Of a stretch of DNA of 64,000 nucleotides, positions 7,840-16,843 are shown one piece after another. A program made the position numbers and the translations under genes. Within the stretch, counting starts at the first letter, position 1. Each line of letters opens with the position of its first letter. Where the stretch lies: assembly GCA_035556515.1 (NCBI GenBank), contig DATMEO010000087.1, positions 1-64,000 on the forward strand, written 5' to 3'. The DNA is from Gaiellasilicea sp035556515 (lineage in GTDB: Bacteria > Actinomycetota > Thermoleophilia > Gaiellales > Gaiellaceae). The notes beneath the pieces are model-generated. The model saw only the letters and a list, made by a program, of their open reading frames with translations. It was not told where the DNA came from and ran no database searches.

Positions 7840-9093
7840 ATGTCCGGGAACGCGTCTGGAATGCGATTTCCGCTCGCCGTGGTCTTCTCGTGCGCGCTGC
7901 TCGGCGTCTGCGCGCCGGCGGCTGACGCGTCGCCCAACGTCCGCTTCGGGATCCAGGACGACGCCTGGCTGATCCACGGTGCCGGCGCGCTCGACGAGCG
8001 GCTCGACCGGCTCGAGCGGCTCGGCGTCGATGTCGTCCGCTTCAACCTGCACTGGGACAAGATCGAGCCGTCGCGCGGCGAGTACGACTGGGAGGACAGC
8101 GACGCCGTGCTCAACGGTCTCCGCGGCCGCGGGATCCCGGCCGTGGTCGGAATCGTCGGCTCGCCCCGGTGGGCGAACGGCGGCAGGACCCAGAACTTCG
8201 CTCCCGGCGCGTCGTCGTTCGCCGGCTTCGCCCGCGCCGCGGCCACGCGCTACCGCTGGGTGAGGCAGTGGTTGATGTGGAACGAGCCGAACCAGGCGCG
8301 CTGGCTGCGCCCGACCTCGCCGAGCGTCTACGTCCGCCAGATCCTCAATCCCGGCTATGCGGCGATCCACTCCGTGATCCCGCGCGCGAAGGTCGCCGGC
8401 GGCGTCACCGCACCGCGGGGCTCGAGCGGCGGCGTCTCTCCGGTCAGGTGGATCCGCGGGATGCGCGCCGCGCGCGCCCGCCTCGACGCGTACGCCCACC
8501 ACCCGTATCCGTCGAGCAGCCGTGAAACGCCGTTCACCGGCGGCTGCAGCCACTGCGAGACGATCACGATGGCGACGCTCGAGAAGTTGATCGCCCACGT
8601 GGGCCGCGCTTTCGGCCCGAAGCGGATCTGGCTGACCGAGTACGGCTACCAGACCGGCGCGTACGGCGTCACCCAGCAGCGGCAGGCCGAGCTGCTCGGC
8701 CAGTCGGGCCTCCGCGCCCACAAGGCCGCCCGGGTCGACATGCTGATCCACTACCTCGTCAAGGACGAGCCCGAGGCGAGCCGGTTCCAGAGCGGCCTCT
8801 TCAACATCGCCGGCCGCCCGAAGCTCGCCGCCCTCGCGTTCCCGCTCCCGATCGCCCAGGCCGGGCGCAGCGCCGGCAAGCTCGTCCTCTGGGGCCAGGT
8901 ACGCCCGCGCTCCGGCGTCCAGACGTATCGGGTGCAGGTGCGCATCGGCGGCGGCTGGCGCTTCAGCGGCGGCACTCGCCGCACGAGCGCACGTGGCTTC
9001 TTCAGCACGGCCGTGGCCGCGCCGCCCCGCGCGAGCGTCCGCATCTACTCGTCGCGGGACCGCGCCTACAGCGCAACCATCCGCTCCCGCTAG
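7840..9093 (+). CDS. Secreted glycoside hydrolase (clan A TIM barrel)
   Basis: A 417-residue exported protein related to clan GH-A glycosidases (GH5/GH39-like). A signal peptide follows (FPLAVVFSCALLGVCAPAADA). The barrel covers about residues 30-330. The acid/base motif WNEPN puts Glu149 at the end of strand 4 and LTEYGY puts Glu267 at the end of strand 7, the usual positions of the two catalytic glutamates. Residues 340-417 look like a small beta domain. Another ATG at 7861 fits the signal peptide equally well. The substrate cannot be named. A dispersed repeat follows the stop. Confidence 0.78.
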   Translation: MSGNASGMRFPLAVVFSCALLGVCAPAADASPNVRFGIQDDAWLIHGAGALDERLDRLERLGVDVVRFNLHWDKIEPSRGEYDWEDSDAVLNGLRGRGIPAVVGIVGSPRWANGGRTQNFAPGASSFAGFARAAATRYRWVRQWLMWNEPNQARWLRPTSPSVYVRQILNPGYAAIHSVIPRAKVAGGVTAPRGSSGGVSPVRWIRGMRAARARLDAYAHHPYPSSSRETPFTGGCSHCETITMATLEKLIAHVGRAFGPKRIWLTEYGYQTGAYGVTQQRQAELLGQSGLRAHKAARVDMLIHYLVKDEPEASRFQSGLFNIAGRPKLAALAFPLPIAQAGRSAGKLVLWGQVRPRSGVQTYRVQVRIGGGWRFSGGTRRTSARGFFSTAVAAPPRASVRIYSSRDRAYSATIRSR

Positions 9094-9105
9094 AGACGCG
9101 CGCGC

Positions 9106-9171
9106 GGGCCGCGAAGCGGCCCCCTTCAGGGGTCTTCGCGCGATGAGCGTCCGCGTCAGCGGATGCTCATC
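9106..9171. repeat. Two-hairpin GC-rich repeat, copy 1
   Basis: The first palindrome is GGGCCGCGAAGCGGCCC (9106-9122) and the second is at 9142-9171, with arms around TGAGCGTCCGC and GCGGATGCTCA. The spacer reads CTTCAGGGGTCTTCGCGC. Related copies lie at 26724-26788 and 55658-55723. It sits between two convergent genes and may end transcription from both sides. Confidence 0.7.
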
Positions 9172-9176
9172 CTGCG

Positions 9177-9380
9177 CTAACGAAGCAGCGCGATCAGGAC
9201 GATCGCGACGGAGATCGCGAGCACGATCCACGCGAGCCGCATGACGCGAAACGCACGGCGCTCGCCCTGCCCGGGCCCCGGCTCGGGCGTGTAGGGGTCG
9301 AGCGGGGGCGACGGCTGGCGCGGGAGCTCGTCGTCGCCCTCGAGCACCTGTGGGTCGTGCTGGACCTCTCGCTCGGTCAT
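9177..9380 (-). CDS. Small C-tail membrane protein, 67 aa
   Basis: A short protein with a Pro/Glu-rich hydrophilic first half (DELPRQPSPPLDPYTPEPG) and one C-terminal membrane helix (LAWIVLAISVAIVLIALL, about residues 49-66). No family is recognised. It is divergent from the YczE-like gene (35 bases between starts) and convergent with the glycoside hydrolase, separated by repeat copy 1. Confidence 0.5.
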   Translation of the reverse strand: MTEREVQHDPQVLEGDDELPRQPSPPLDPYTPEPGPGQGERRAFRVMRLAWIVLAISVAIVLIALLR

Positions 9381-9402
9381 GCGGGTGTTATGGCCAGGTC
9401 GC

Positions 9403-9408
9403 TACGTT
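9403..9408 (+). promoter_or_regulatory. Putative -10 box (TACGTT) of the YczE-like gene
   Basis: TACGTT is followed by seven bases and the ATG at 9416, the leaderless spacing. Confidence 0.45.
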
Positions 9409-9415
9409 CCGAACC

Positions 9416-10066
9416 ATGCGCGCGCCACCTGCTCTCTACGGCGGCTTCGGCGCGCGCGTCGCGTGGCTCGTGGCCGGGCTCTTCCTGTGCTCGTGCGGGA
9501 TCGTCTGCTTCCTCGAGTCCGAGCTGGGCCTGCCGCCGTGGGACGTGCTCCACCAGGGGCTCGCCGAGCAACTCGGGGTCTCGTTCGGCGTCGCCAACCT
9601 GCTCGTCTCCGTCGCCGTGCTCGTGCTCGTCTGGCGGCTCCGAGCACGCATCGGGCTGGGCACGCTCCTGAACGCGATCCTCATCGGCTCGTTCGTGATC
9701 GCGCTGACCGCGATCGACGCCGTCGACGCGCTCTCGGAGCAGCCGCTCGGCGTCCGGATCGCGCTGATCGCGCTCGCGCTCGCCTGTTTCGGCGTCGGCT
9801 CCGCCTTCTACATTTGCGCGTCGCTCGGCGCCGGCCCGCGCGACTCGCTGATGCTGGTCACCGCGCGCCGGCTCGGTGTCAGGCTCGGCGCCGCCCGGAC
9901 AGGGATCGAGCTCGCCGCGCTCGTCGTCGGCTTCCTGCTCGGCGGCACCGTCGGTATCGGCACGCTCGTCTTCGCGGTCGGGATCGGGCCCGTCGTCGAG
10001 CTCTGCTTCTGGTTGCTGGGGAGAACGCCCCTCGCGGCTCCCGCAGTAGCATCGTCCGCGGCATGA
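9416..10066 (+). CDS. YczE/YitT-like integral membrane protein
   Basis: A 216-residue protein with about five or six membrane helices, resembling the YczE/YyaS group. The family signatures are GLPPWDVLHQGLAEQLG near residues 42-58 and the second-half repeat LGAGPRDSLMLVTARRLG near 140-157. Function in this family is poorly known. ATG at 9416 is chosen over an upstream in-frame start because of the -10 box. Its stop overlaps a spare ATG (10063) just before rmlA. Confidence 0.72.
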   Translation: MRAPPALYGGFGARVAWLVAGLFLCSCGIVCFLESELGLPPWDVLHQGLAEQLGVSFGVANLLVSVAVLVLVWRLRARIGLGTLLNAILIGSFVIALTAIDAVDALSEQPLGVRIALIALALACFGVGSAFYICASLGAGPRDSLMLVTARRLGVRLGAARTGIELAALVVGFLLGGTVGIGTLVFAVGIGPVVELCFWLLGRTPLAAPAVASSAA

Positions 10067-10073
10067 GGGCGAC

Positions 10074-10859
10074 ATGAGGGCAAAGGGACTGATCGCGGCC
10101 GGCGGCGAGGCGACTCGGCTCGGCGAGTTGACGCGCGTCGTCAACAAGCACCTGCTCCCGGTGGGCGACTGGCCGATGATCTTCTACCCGCTGCAGCTGC
10201 TCCAGCTGGCGGGGGTGGAGGAGGTGATGATCGTCACCGGCCAGGGCCATGCGGGGCAGGTGATCGACCTGCTCGGGAACGGCCGGATGAGCCAACGCGG
10301 CAACAGCGAACCGCTCTTCGATCTCGATCTGACCTACAAGGTCCAGGTCGAGGCGGGCGGGATCGCACAGGTGGTCGGCATGGCCGAGAGCTTCGCCGGC
10401 GACGACGATCTCGTCGTCTGCCTGGGCGACAACATCTTCGAGTACGCGGAGGCGGCGGCGATCCGCAGCTTCGTCGAAGGTGACGACGGGGCGGCGGTGT
10501 TCGTCAAGGAGGTGCCCGATCCTGAGCGCTTCGGCGTCGTCGTGTACGGCGAGGGCGACCGCGTCGTCGACGTGGTCGAAAAGGCTGGTGTCGTCGACAT
10601 GCGCTACGAGGCGCCCCCCTCGAGCGACGCGGTCGTCGGTCTCTACTGCTACTCGCCTGACGTGTTCGAGCTGATCCGCGGGCTCGAGCCCTCCTCGAGG
10701 GGCGAGCTCGAGATCACGGACGTCAACCGCCACTACGCGGAGAGCGGAACGCTCGCCTGCAACCGCGTCACCGGCTGGTGGGAGGACGCCGGCACGCAGG
10801 AGTCGCTGGCCGAGATCGGCGCCCTGATCCAGCGCACCGGCGTCAACAAGCTCCCATGA
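10074..10859 (+). CDS. rmlA: Glucose-1-phosphate thymidylyltransferase (RmlA-type)
   Basis: It joins glucose 1-phosphate and dTTP to dTDP-glucose, the first step to dTDP-L-rhamnose. The nucleotide-binding N-terminus reads GLIAAGGEATRLGELTRVVNKHLLPVGD split over residues 5-32, where typical RmlA has GGSGTRL; the GEATR form is slightly unusual. GDNIFEY (about 116-122) matches the metal/sugar loop. At 261 residues it is shorter than the usual 290, lacking part of the C-terminal helices. It heads rmlA-rmlC-rmlD-SRPBCC-rmlB. Confidence 0.85.
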   Translation: MRAKGLIAAGGEATRLGELTRVVNKHLLPVGDWPMIFYPLQLLQLAGVEEVMIVTGQGHAGQVIDLLGNGRMSQRGNSEPLFDLDLTYKVQVEAGGIAQVVGMAESFAGDDDLVVCLGDNIFEYAEAAAIRSFVEGDDGAAVFVKEVPDPERFGVVVYGEGDRVVDVVEKAGVVDMRYEAPPSSDAVVGLYCYSPDVFELIRGLEPSSRGELEITDVNRHYAESGTLACNRVTGWWEDAGTQESLAEIGALIQRTGVNKLP

Positions 10860-10872
10860 TCGCCAGTTTCTG

Positions 10873-11343
10873 ATGATCGAAGGCCTTCTTCGGATTCCGC
10901 TCCAGCGGTTCGAGGACGAGCGCGGCTGGTTCGCGGAGATCCGGCGCGAGACACTGCTGCCGAGGCAGACGCGGCAGACGAACCTCTCCTTCTCGCGCAA
11001 GGGCGTGCTCCGCGGCCTTCATTACCACGAGCGCGGCCAGGACGACCTCTTCGTGTGCTTGCAGGGAATGGCTCGCGTCGTCGTCCTCGACCGCGAGAGC
11101 GGCGAGACCTTCACGGAGGACATCGGCGATGACAACCCGGTTGCGATCTACATCCCGGGCCGGCACGCCCACGGTTTCGAGGCTCTCACCGATCTCTTCT
11201 TCTGTTACCACGTGACCGAGGAATACGACGCGGCGAGTCCCGACGAGCACGGCATCTGCTGGGCCGACCCGCGCGTCAAGCATCTCTGGAGCACGGACAC
11301 GCCGCTCCTCTCCGAGCGGGATCTGCAGGCGTGTGACTCGTGA
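10873..11343 (+). CDS. rmlC: dTDP-4-dehydrorhamnose 3,5-epimerase
   Basis: A 156-residue cupin epimerase for the third step of dTDP-L-rhamnose synthesis. The active-site His lies in VLRGLHYHERGQDDLF, with other family segments CLQGMARVVVLDR and the late PGRHAHGFEAL and FFCYHVTEEYD, which carries the conserved Tyr. It is somewhat shorter than the usual 180-185 residues at the C-terminus. It lies 13 bases after rmlA and is followed by a 112-base gap holding two strong hairpins. Confidence 0.88.
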   Translation: MIEGLLRIPLQRFEDERGWFAEIRRETLLPRQTRQTNLSFSRKGVLRGLHYHERGQDDLFVCLQGMARVVVLDRESGETFTEDIGDDNPVAIYIPGRHAHGFEALTDLFFCYHVTEEYDAASPDEHGICWADPRVKHLWSTDTPLLSERDLQACDS

Positions 11344-11365
11344 GAGTCGCACGCGGGGAGGGGGT

Positions 11366-11391
11366 GTGGGGGAACCTGGAGGTTCCCCCAC
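11366..11391. repeat. Perfect hairpin A between rmlC and rmlD
   Basis: An 11-bp perfect stem, GTGGGGGAACC against GGTTCCCCCAC, with loop TGGA. It could attenuate transcription into rmlD or be a remnant of a palindromic repeat. Hairpin B at 11414-11440 has a similar stem. Confidence 0.7.
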
Positions 11392-11413
11392 ATCGGACGA
11401 GAAGAAGGGGGCT

Positions 11414-11440
11414 CGCGGGGGAAACATGGTTTCCCCTGCG
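11414..11440. repeat. Hairpin B, with ATG in its loop
   Basis: A 12-bp stem with one G-U pair (CGCGGGGGAAAC against GTTTCCCCTGCG) and the three-base loop ATG. That ATG (11426) is in frame with rmlD, but the better start is the GTG at 11456. Confidence 0.65.
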
Positions 11441-11455
11441 GGAGCGGAGCGACGC

Positions 11456-12259
11456 GTGTACGTAGTCACCGGTGCGGGCGGACAGCTGGGCCGGGCGCTG
11501 CGCGAGGAGTTCGCCGAAGACGGCGTCGTCGCGCTGACCCGAGCCGACTGGGACGTCGAGCTGCCGCTCCCCGCCGGGCTCGAGCCGGTCGACGTCATCC
11601 TCCACGCCGCCGCCTGGACGGACGTCGACGGCGCCGAGGACGATCCCCAGGGCGCCGCTGCCGTCAACGTCGGCGGGACGGCCAACGTCGCCGCGGTCGC
11701 CAGGCCGGTTGTCTACTACTCGACCGACTACGTCTTCGACGGCCGCAAGGCCGATCCGTACCTGGAATCGGACGGCCCCAACCCGCAGTCCGCGTACGGG
11801 CGGACGAAGCTCCACGGCGAGGCGGCCGCCGGTGAGCGTGCGTGGATCGTCCGCTCCTCCTGGCTCTACGGGCCGACCGGCACCAACTTCGTCCGCACGA
11901 TGCTGCGGCTCGGCGAGGAGCGGGACGAGGTCGCGGTCGTCGACGACCAGCGCGGCTCGCCGACCTACGTCGGCCACCTCGCCGCGGCGACGCGGCAGGT
12001 CCTGCTCCTGCCGTACGGCGTCTACCACGTCTCCGCCGACGGCGACGCGACCTGGGCCGACTTCGCCGAGGCCATCTTCGACGAGGCCGGCCTCGACACG
12101 CAGGTGCGGCGGATCACAACCGCGGAGCTCGGCAGGCCGGCGCCGCGGCCCGCCTACTCGGTGCTCCGGAGCGAGAAGGGCGCGCCGACGCTGCCGCACT
12201 GGCGCGAGGGCCTGCGCGAGACGATCGCCGCCATCCGCGCGGGCGCGGCGGCCGAATAG
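11456..12259 (+). CDS. rmlD: dTDP-4-dehydrorhamnose reductase
   Basis: A 267-residue NADPH-dependent reductase that makes dTDP-L-rhamnose in the final step. It has the Rossmann motif GAGGQLGRAL (7-16), the segments HAAAWTDVDGAE and STDYVFDG, and the catalytic YGRTK (Tyr-x-x-x-Lys). GTG at 11456 is chosen because it starts the first beta strand and has GGAG twice within 15 bases upstream. The frame extends back to 11333 through both hairpins, but that stretch is Gly/Arg-rich and not family-like. Confidence 0.9.
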   Translation: MYVVTGAGGQLGRALREEFAEDGVVALTRADWDVELPLPAGLEPVDVILHAAAWTDVDGAEDDPQGAAAVNVGGTANVAAVARPVVYYSTDYVFDGRKADPYLESDGPNPQSAYGRTKLHGEAAAGERAWIVRSSWLYGPTGTNFVRTMLRLGEERDEVAVVDDQRGSPTYVGHLAAATRQVLLLPYGVYHVSADGDATWADFAEAIFDEAGLDTQVRRITTAELGRPAPRPAYSVLRSEKGAPTLPHWREGLRETIAAIRAGAAAE

Positions 12260-12265
12260 AGCAGC

Positions 12266-12736
12266 ATGGCGAGCTACTCGTTCCTGACCACCTGGATCCT
12301 GGAAGCTCCCCGCGAGGAGGTCTGGGCCGCCGTCTACGCGATCGAGCGTTGGCCCGCGTGGTGGCGTGGCGTCAGGCGCGTCGACAAGCTCGAGCATGGC
12401 AACGGCGACGGGATCGGAGCGCTCTACCGGCACGAGTGGCGGAGCGTCATCCCCTATCCCGTCCGCTTCGAGACGCGGATCACGAACATCGAGCGGCCGT
12501 TCCTGATCGAGGCGGAGGCCGACGGCGAGCTCGCCGGAACCGGCCGCTGGCGCTTCTTCGACGGCCGCGACACCGCCGTCACCTACGAGTGGAACGTGCA
12601 CACGACCCGGCCCTGGATGAATCTGCTCGCGCCGATCGCGCGGCCGGTCTTCCGCTGGAACCACAACGTCGTCATGCACCAGGGCGGCCAGGGACTGGCC
12701 GATCTGCTGGGGACGCGGCTCCTGGCGGTCACGTAG
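12266..12736 (+). CDS. SRPBCC (START-like) domain protein
   Basis: A 156-residue single-domain protein of the SRPBCC fold, which encloses hydrophobic ligands. The opening FLTTWILEAPREEVWAAV and the following WPAWWRGV are typical of polyketide cyclase/dehydrase-like members, and GRWRFFDG with TYEWNVHT form later strands. It lies between rmlD and rmlB with gaps under ten bases, so it is co-transcribed with rhamnose genes although no link to that pathway is known. No catalytic residues can be assigned. Confidence 0.75.
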   Translation: MASYSFLTTWILEAPREEVWAAVYAIERWPAWWRGVRRVDKLEHGNGDGIGALYRHEWRSVIPYPVRFETRITNIERPFLIEAEADGELAGTGRWRFFDGRDTAVTYEWNVHTTRPWMNLLAPIARPVFRWNHNVVMHQGGQGLADLLGTRLLAVT

Positions 12737-12739
12737 CCT
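12734..12739 (+). promoter_or_regulatory. Putative -10 box (TAGCCT) of rmlB
   Basis: TAGCCT, which includes the stop codon of the SRPBCC gene, is followed by six bases and the GTG at 12746. It could give rmlB its own leaderless transcript. Confidence 0.35.
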
Positions 12740-12745
12740 TTGGGC

Positions 12746-13740
12746 GTGCGCGTGCTCGTCACCGGCGGCGCCGGGTTCATCGGCTCCCACTTCGCGAAAC
12801 GGCTTCAGGCCGCGGGCGACGACGTGCGCGTGCTCGACAAGCTGACCTACTCCGGTAACCCGGCGAACCTCGACGGCACGGGGATCGAGCTCGTCGTGGG
12901 CGACATCTGCGACGCGAGCGCGGTGGCCGATGCCGCGGCCGGTTGCGACGCGATCGTCAACTTCGCCGCCGAGACGCACGTCGACCGTTCCATCCTCGGT
13001 CCGGCTGAGTTCATCCAGACGAACGTCGCCGGCACGCAGGTGCTGCTCGACCACGCGCGCGCCCAAGGGATCCGGCTCGTGCACGTCTCCACGGACGAGG
13101 TCTACGGGGACGTCGCCGAGGGTGTGTCCTCGGTCGAGGACGACCCGCTCCGCCCGTCGAGCCCGTACTCCGCCGCGAAGGCCGGGGGCGACCTGCAGGT
13201 GCTCGGTTCCGTCCGGACGTACGGGGTCGACGCGCTGATCACCCGCGGCTCCAACACGTACGGCCCGTTCCAGTACCCCGAGAAGCTGCTGCCGCTCTTC
13301 GTCACGAACGCGCTCGAGGGCGAGCCGCTGCCGATGTACGGCGACGGCAACCAGGTGCGCGACTGGCTCTTCGTCGAGGACCATTGCGCCGGAGTCGAGG
13401 CCGCGCTCCGGCAGGGCCGCGCGGGTGAGGCGTACAACATCGGCGGCGGCGAGGAGGCGGCGAACCGCGAGATCACGGATCTCGTGCTCGAGCACACGGG
13501 CGCGGATGCGTCGCTCGTCCGTCGGGTCGAGGACCGCGCCGGCCACGACCGGCGCTACTCGCTCGACACGACGAAGGCGCGCACCGAGCTCGGCTGGGCA
13601 CCCGAGACCCCGCTTGCGCAGGGCTTCCCGCTCACGGCCGCCTGGTACGCCGCCAACCGTGATTGGTGGGAGCCGATCAAGCGCTCGGGCGGTTACCGGG
13701 AGTACTACGACAAGCAGTACGCAGCCAGGCTCGCCGGCTC

Positions 13741-13744
<4 letters not shown>
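12746..13744 (+). CDS. rmlB: dTDP-glucose 4,6-dehydratase
   Basis: A 332-residue short-chain dehydratase that makes dTDP-4-keto-6-deoxyglucose, step two to rhamnose. VTGGAGFIGSHF (5-16) binds NAD; FAAETHVDRSI, the catalytic STDEVYGD (Thr-Asp-Glu triad) and SPYSAAKAGGD (YxxxK) are all present. GTG at 12746 gives the family start VRVLVTGG; the TTG two codons upstream is less likely. The stop overlaps the convergent kinase by CTAG. Confidence 0.95.
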
Positions 13745-15132
<1,388 letters not shown>

Positions 15133-15253
15133 GACGGCCTGCCCGAGGTGGCGCGGCCGAAAACGCGCGCGGGCGGCGGCGGCCGAGTTGAAGGTTCGGT
15201 AAGGAAGCCCTGGGTGCAGGGGTTCTTCCGCTAGCCTCGGCGGCAGGTCGACC

Positions 15254-16843
15254 ATGCGGCGCCTGCTCTTCGCTCTCACCGGTCTCGGTCTCGCGCTCGC
15301 GGTTTCCGCGCCCGCAGGCGTCCGCGCACCCTCTCCGACCACGCCGGCGGCGGTGACCGCGACGACGTTCCTCGTCAGTGGCCGCGGCTGGGGACACGGC
15401 GTCGGCATGAGCCAGTACGGTGCGCTCGGCTACGCGCAGGAGGGCTGGACGCACGACCAGATCCTCGGTCACTTCTACACCGGTGCCGAGCTCGGGCCTT
15501 CGGCGGTCGCCCGCGTCCGTGTTCTCGTCGCAGAGAGCAAGGCGAGCGTGACGATCCGCTCCGCGGCGCCATTCCGCGTTCGCGACGTCTTCGGGAAGAC
15601 GTATCCGTTGCCGGCGGGTGCGGTCCCACTCGGTCCCAAGCTCCGGGTGATCGTCAACGGTGCGCCGACCGAGCTCGCGGGCCCGATTCTCTTCCTGCCC
15701 GGCGCGGCTCCGCTCGAGGTCGACCGGCCCTACCGTGGCCAGGTCGCGGTCTCGGTGACGGGACAGAAGCTCGACGCGATCAACGTCGTCGGCCTCGAGC
15801 AGTACCTCCAGGGCGTCGTCGCGCAGGAGATGCCGAGCGCCTGGCCCGAAGAGGCGCTGAAGGCGCAGGCGGTCGCGGCCCGCTCCTACGCGCTCGCGCA
15901 CCGGCTGAGCGGAAAAGCGTTCGACCTCTACGCCGACGTGCGCAGCCAGGTGTACGGCGGGATCGCCGGCGAGCACGTTCGCACCACGGCCGCGGTCCAG
16001 GCCACAAAGGGGCAAGTGCTCCTCTGGGAGGGTAAGCCGATCGACGCGCTCTTCCATTCGACCTCCGGCGGAGCGACGCTCGACGCGGTCGAGGTCTTCG
16101 GCAAGCCCGTGCCGTACCTCGTCGGTGTCGCCGACCCGCACAGCGCGCTCTCGCCGGTCCATCGCTGGGGGCCGACCCCCGTGGCGGAGACGTTGCTGCG
16201 GAAGGGGCTGAAGCTGCGGCTGCCGGTGACGTCGCTTCAACTCGCGCGGGCCCGGTCGGGCCGTGTCGCCACCGTCCAGGTTGGGACGTCGGCAGGGACG
16301 ACCAGGATCAGCGGCGCCGCACTGCGCCTCGCGGGCGGCCTGCGCTCGACCTGGGTCACACAGCTCGTGTCCCTGTCGCTGACCCGTCCCGGCGGCGCGG
16401 TTCGGTACGGCAAGACGGTGGCGCTCACCGGCCGGGCGAAAGGGGTCAAGGGCGCGGTGCTGCAGCAGCGGGTGGACGGTGTCTGGACGAAGGTCGCAGG
16501 GCCGGCGTTGAAGGCGAAGGTGAAGCTGCTCGCACCGGCCAGCTTCCGGATCTCGGCGGGCAAGCTGGCGGGATCGGCCCTGAAGGTGCCGGTTGCGCCG
16601 CTCCTGACCGTGCGTCCATCCGGGCCCCTGGCCGTCGCGGGGACGGTCAAGCCGCTCGCGCCCGGATCGCCGGTCGAGCTCCAGCTGGAGAGCGAAGGGA
16701 CGTGGTCGACGGTCGGGGCGACGACCACGGGCGTCGAGGGCGAGTACACATTGGCGGTCGCCCAGCCGGGGCGCTACCGCGCACGGGTCGCCCCCCTGCA
16801 GGGGTTCGCCGAGGGCCTCTCGGGCCAGATCGAGCTGCGATGA
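15254..16843 (+). CDS. Secreted SpoIID/LytB-domain protein
   Basis: A 529-residue exported protein. The signal peptide is MRRLLFALTGLGLALAVSAP. The SpoIID/LytB domain (about residues 35-320) contains SGRGWGHGVGMSQYGA, VVAQEMPSAWPEEALKAQAVA split over two strands, ARSYAL and FHSTSGG. This domain cuts glycan strands of peptidoglycan in SpoIID; outside spore-formers its role is less defined. The remainder is beta-rich and could bind the wall. The ATG shares two bases with an alternative ATG of the divergent kinase. The stop overlaps the subtilase start (ATGA). Confidence 0.85.
   Translation: MRRLLFALTGLGLALAVSAPAGVRAPSPTTPAAVTATTFLVSGRGWGHGVGMSQYGALGYAQEGWTHDQILGHFYTGAELGPSAVARVRVLVAESKASVTIRSAAPFRVRDVFGKTYPLPAGAVPLGPKLRVIVNGAPTELAGPILFLPGAAPLEVDRPYRGQVAVSVTGQKLDAINVVGLEQYLQGVVAQEMPSAWPEEALKAQAVAARSYALAHRLSGKAFDLYADVRSQVYGGIAGEHVRTTAAVQATKGQVLLWEGKPIDALFHSTSGGATLDAVEVFGKPVPYLVGVADPHSALSPVHRWGPTPVAETLLRKGLKLRLPVTSLQLARARSGRVATVQVGTSAGTTRISGAALRLAGGLRSTWVTQLVSLSLTRPGGAVRYGKTVALTGRAKGVKGAVLQQRVDGVWTKVAGPALKAKVKLLAPASFRISAGKLAGSALKVPVAPLLTVRPSGPLAVAGTVKPLAPGSPVELQLESEGTWSTVGATTTGVEGEYTLAVAQPGRYRARVAPLQGFAEGLSGQIELR

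Noticed and set aside
11333..11455. N-terminal extension of RmlD from 11333 or 11426.
   Set aside because: The stretch encodes Gly/Arg-rich sequence across two hairpins; the family start and a good ribosome site support GTG 11456.
12740..12745. TTG at 12740 as the rmlB start.
   Set aside because: It lies next to a TANNNT box that points to GTG 12746, and the family protein begins there.
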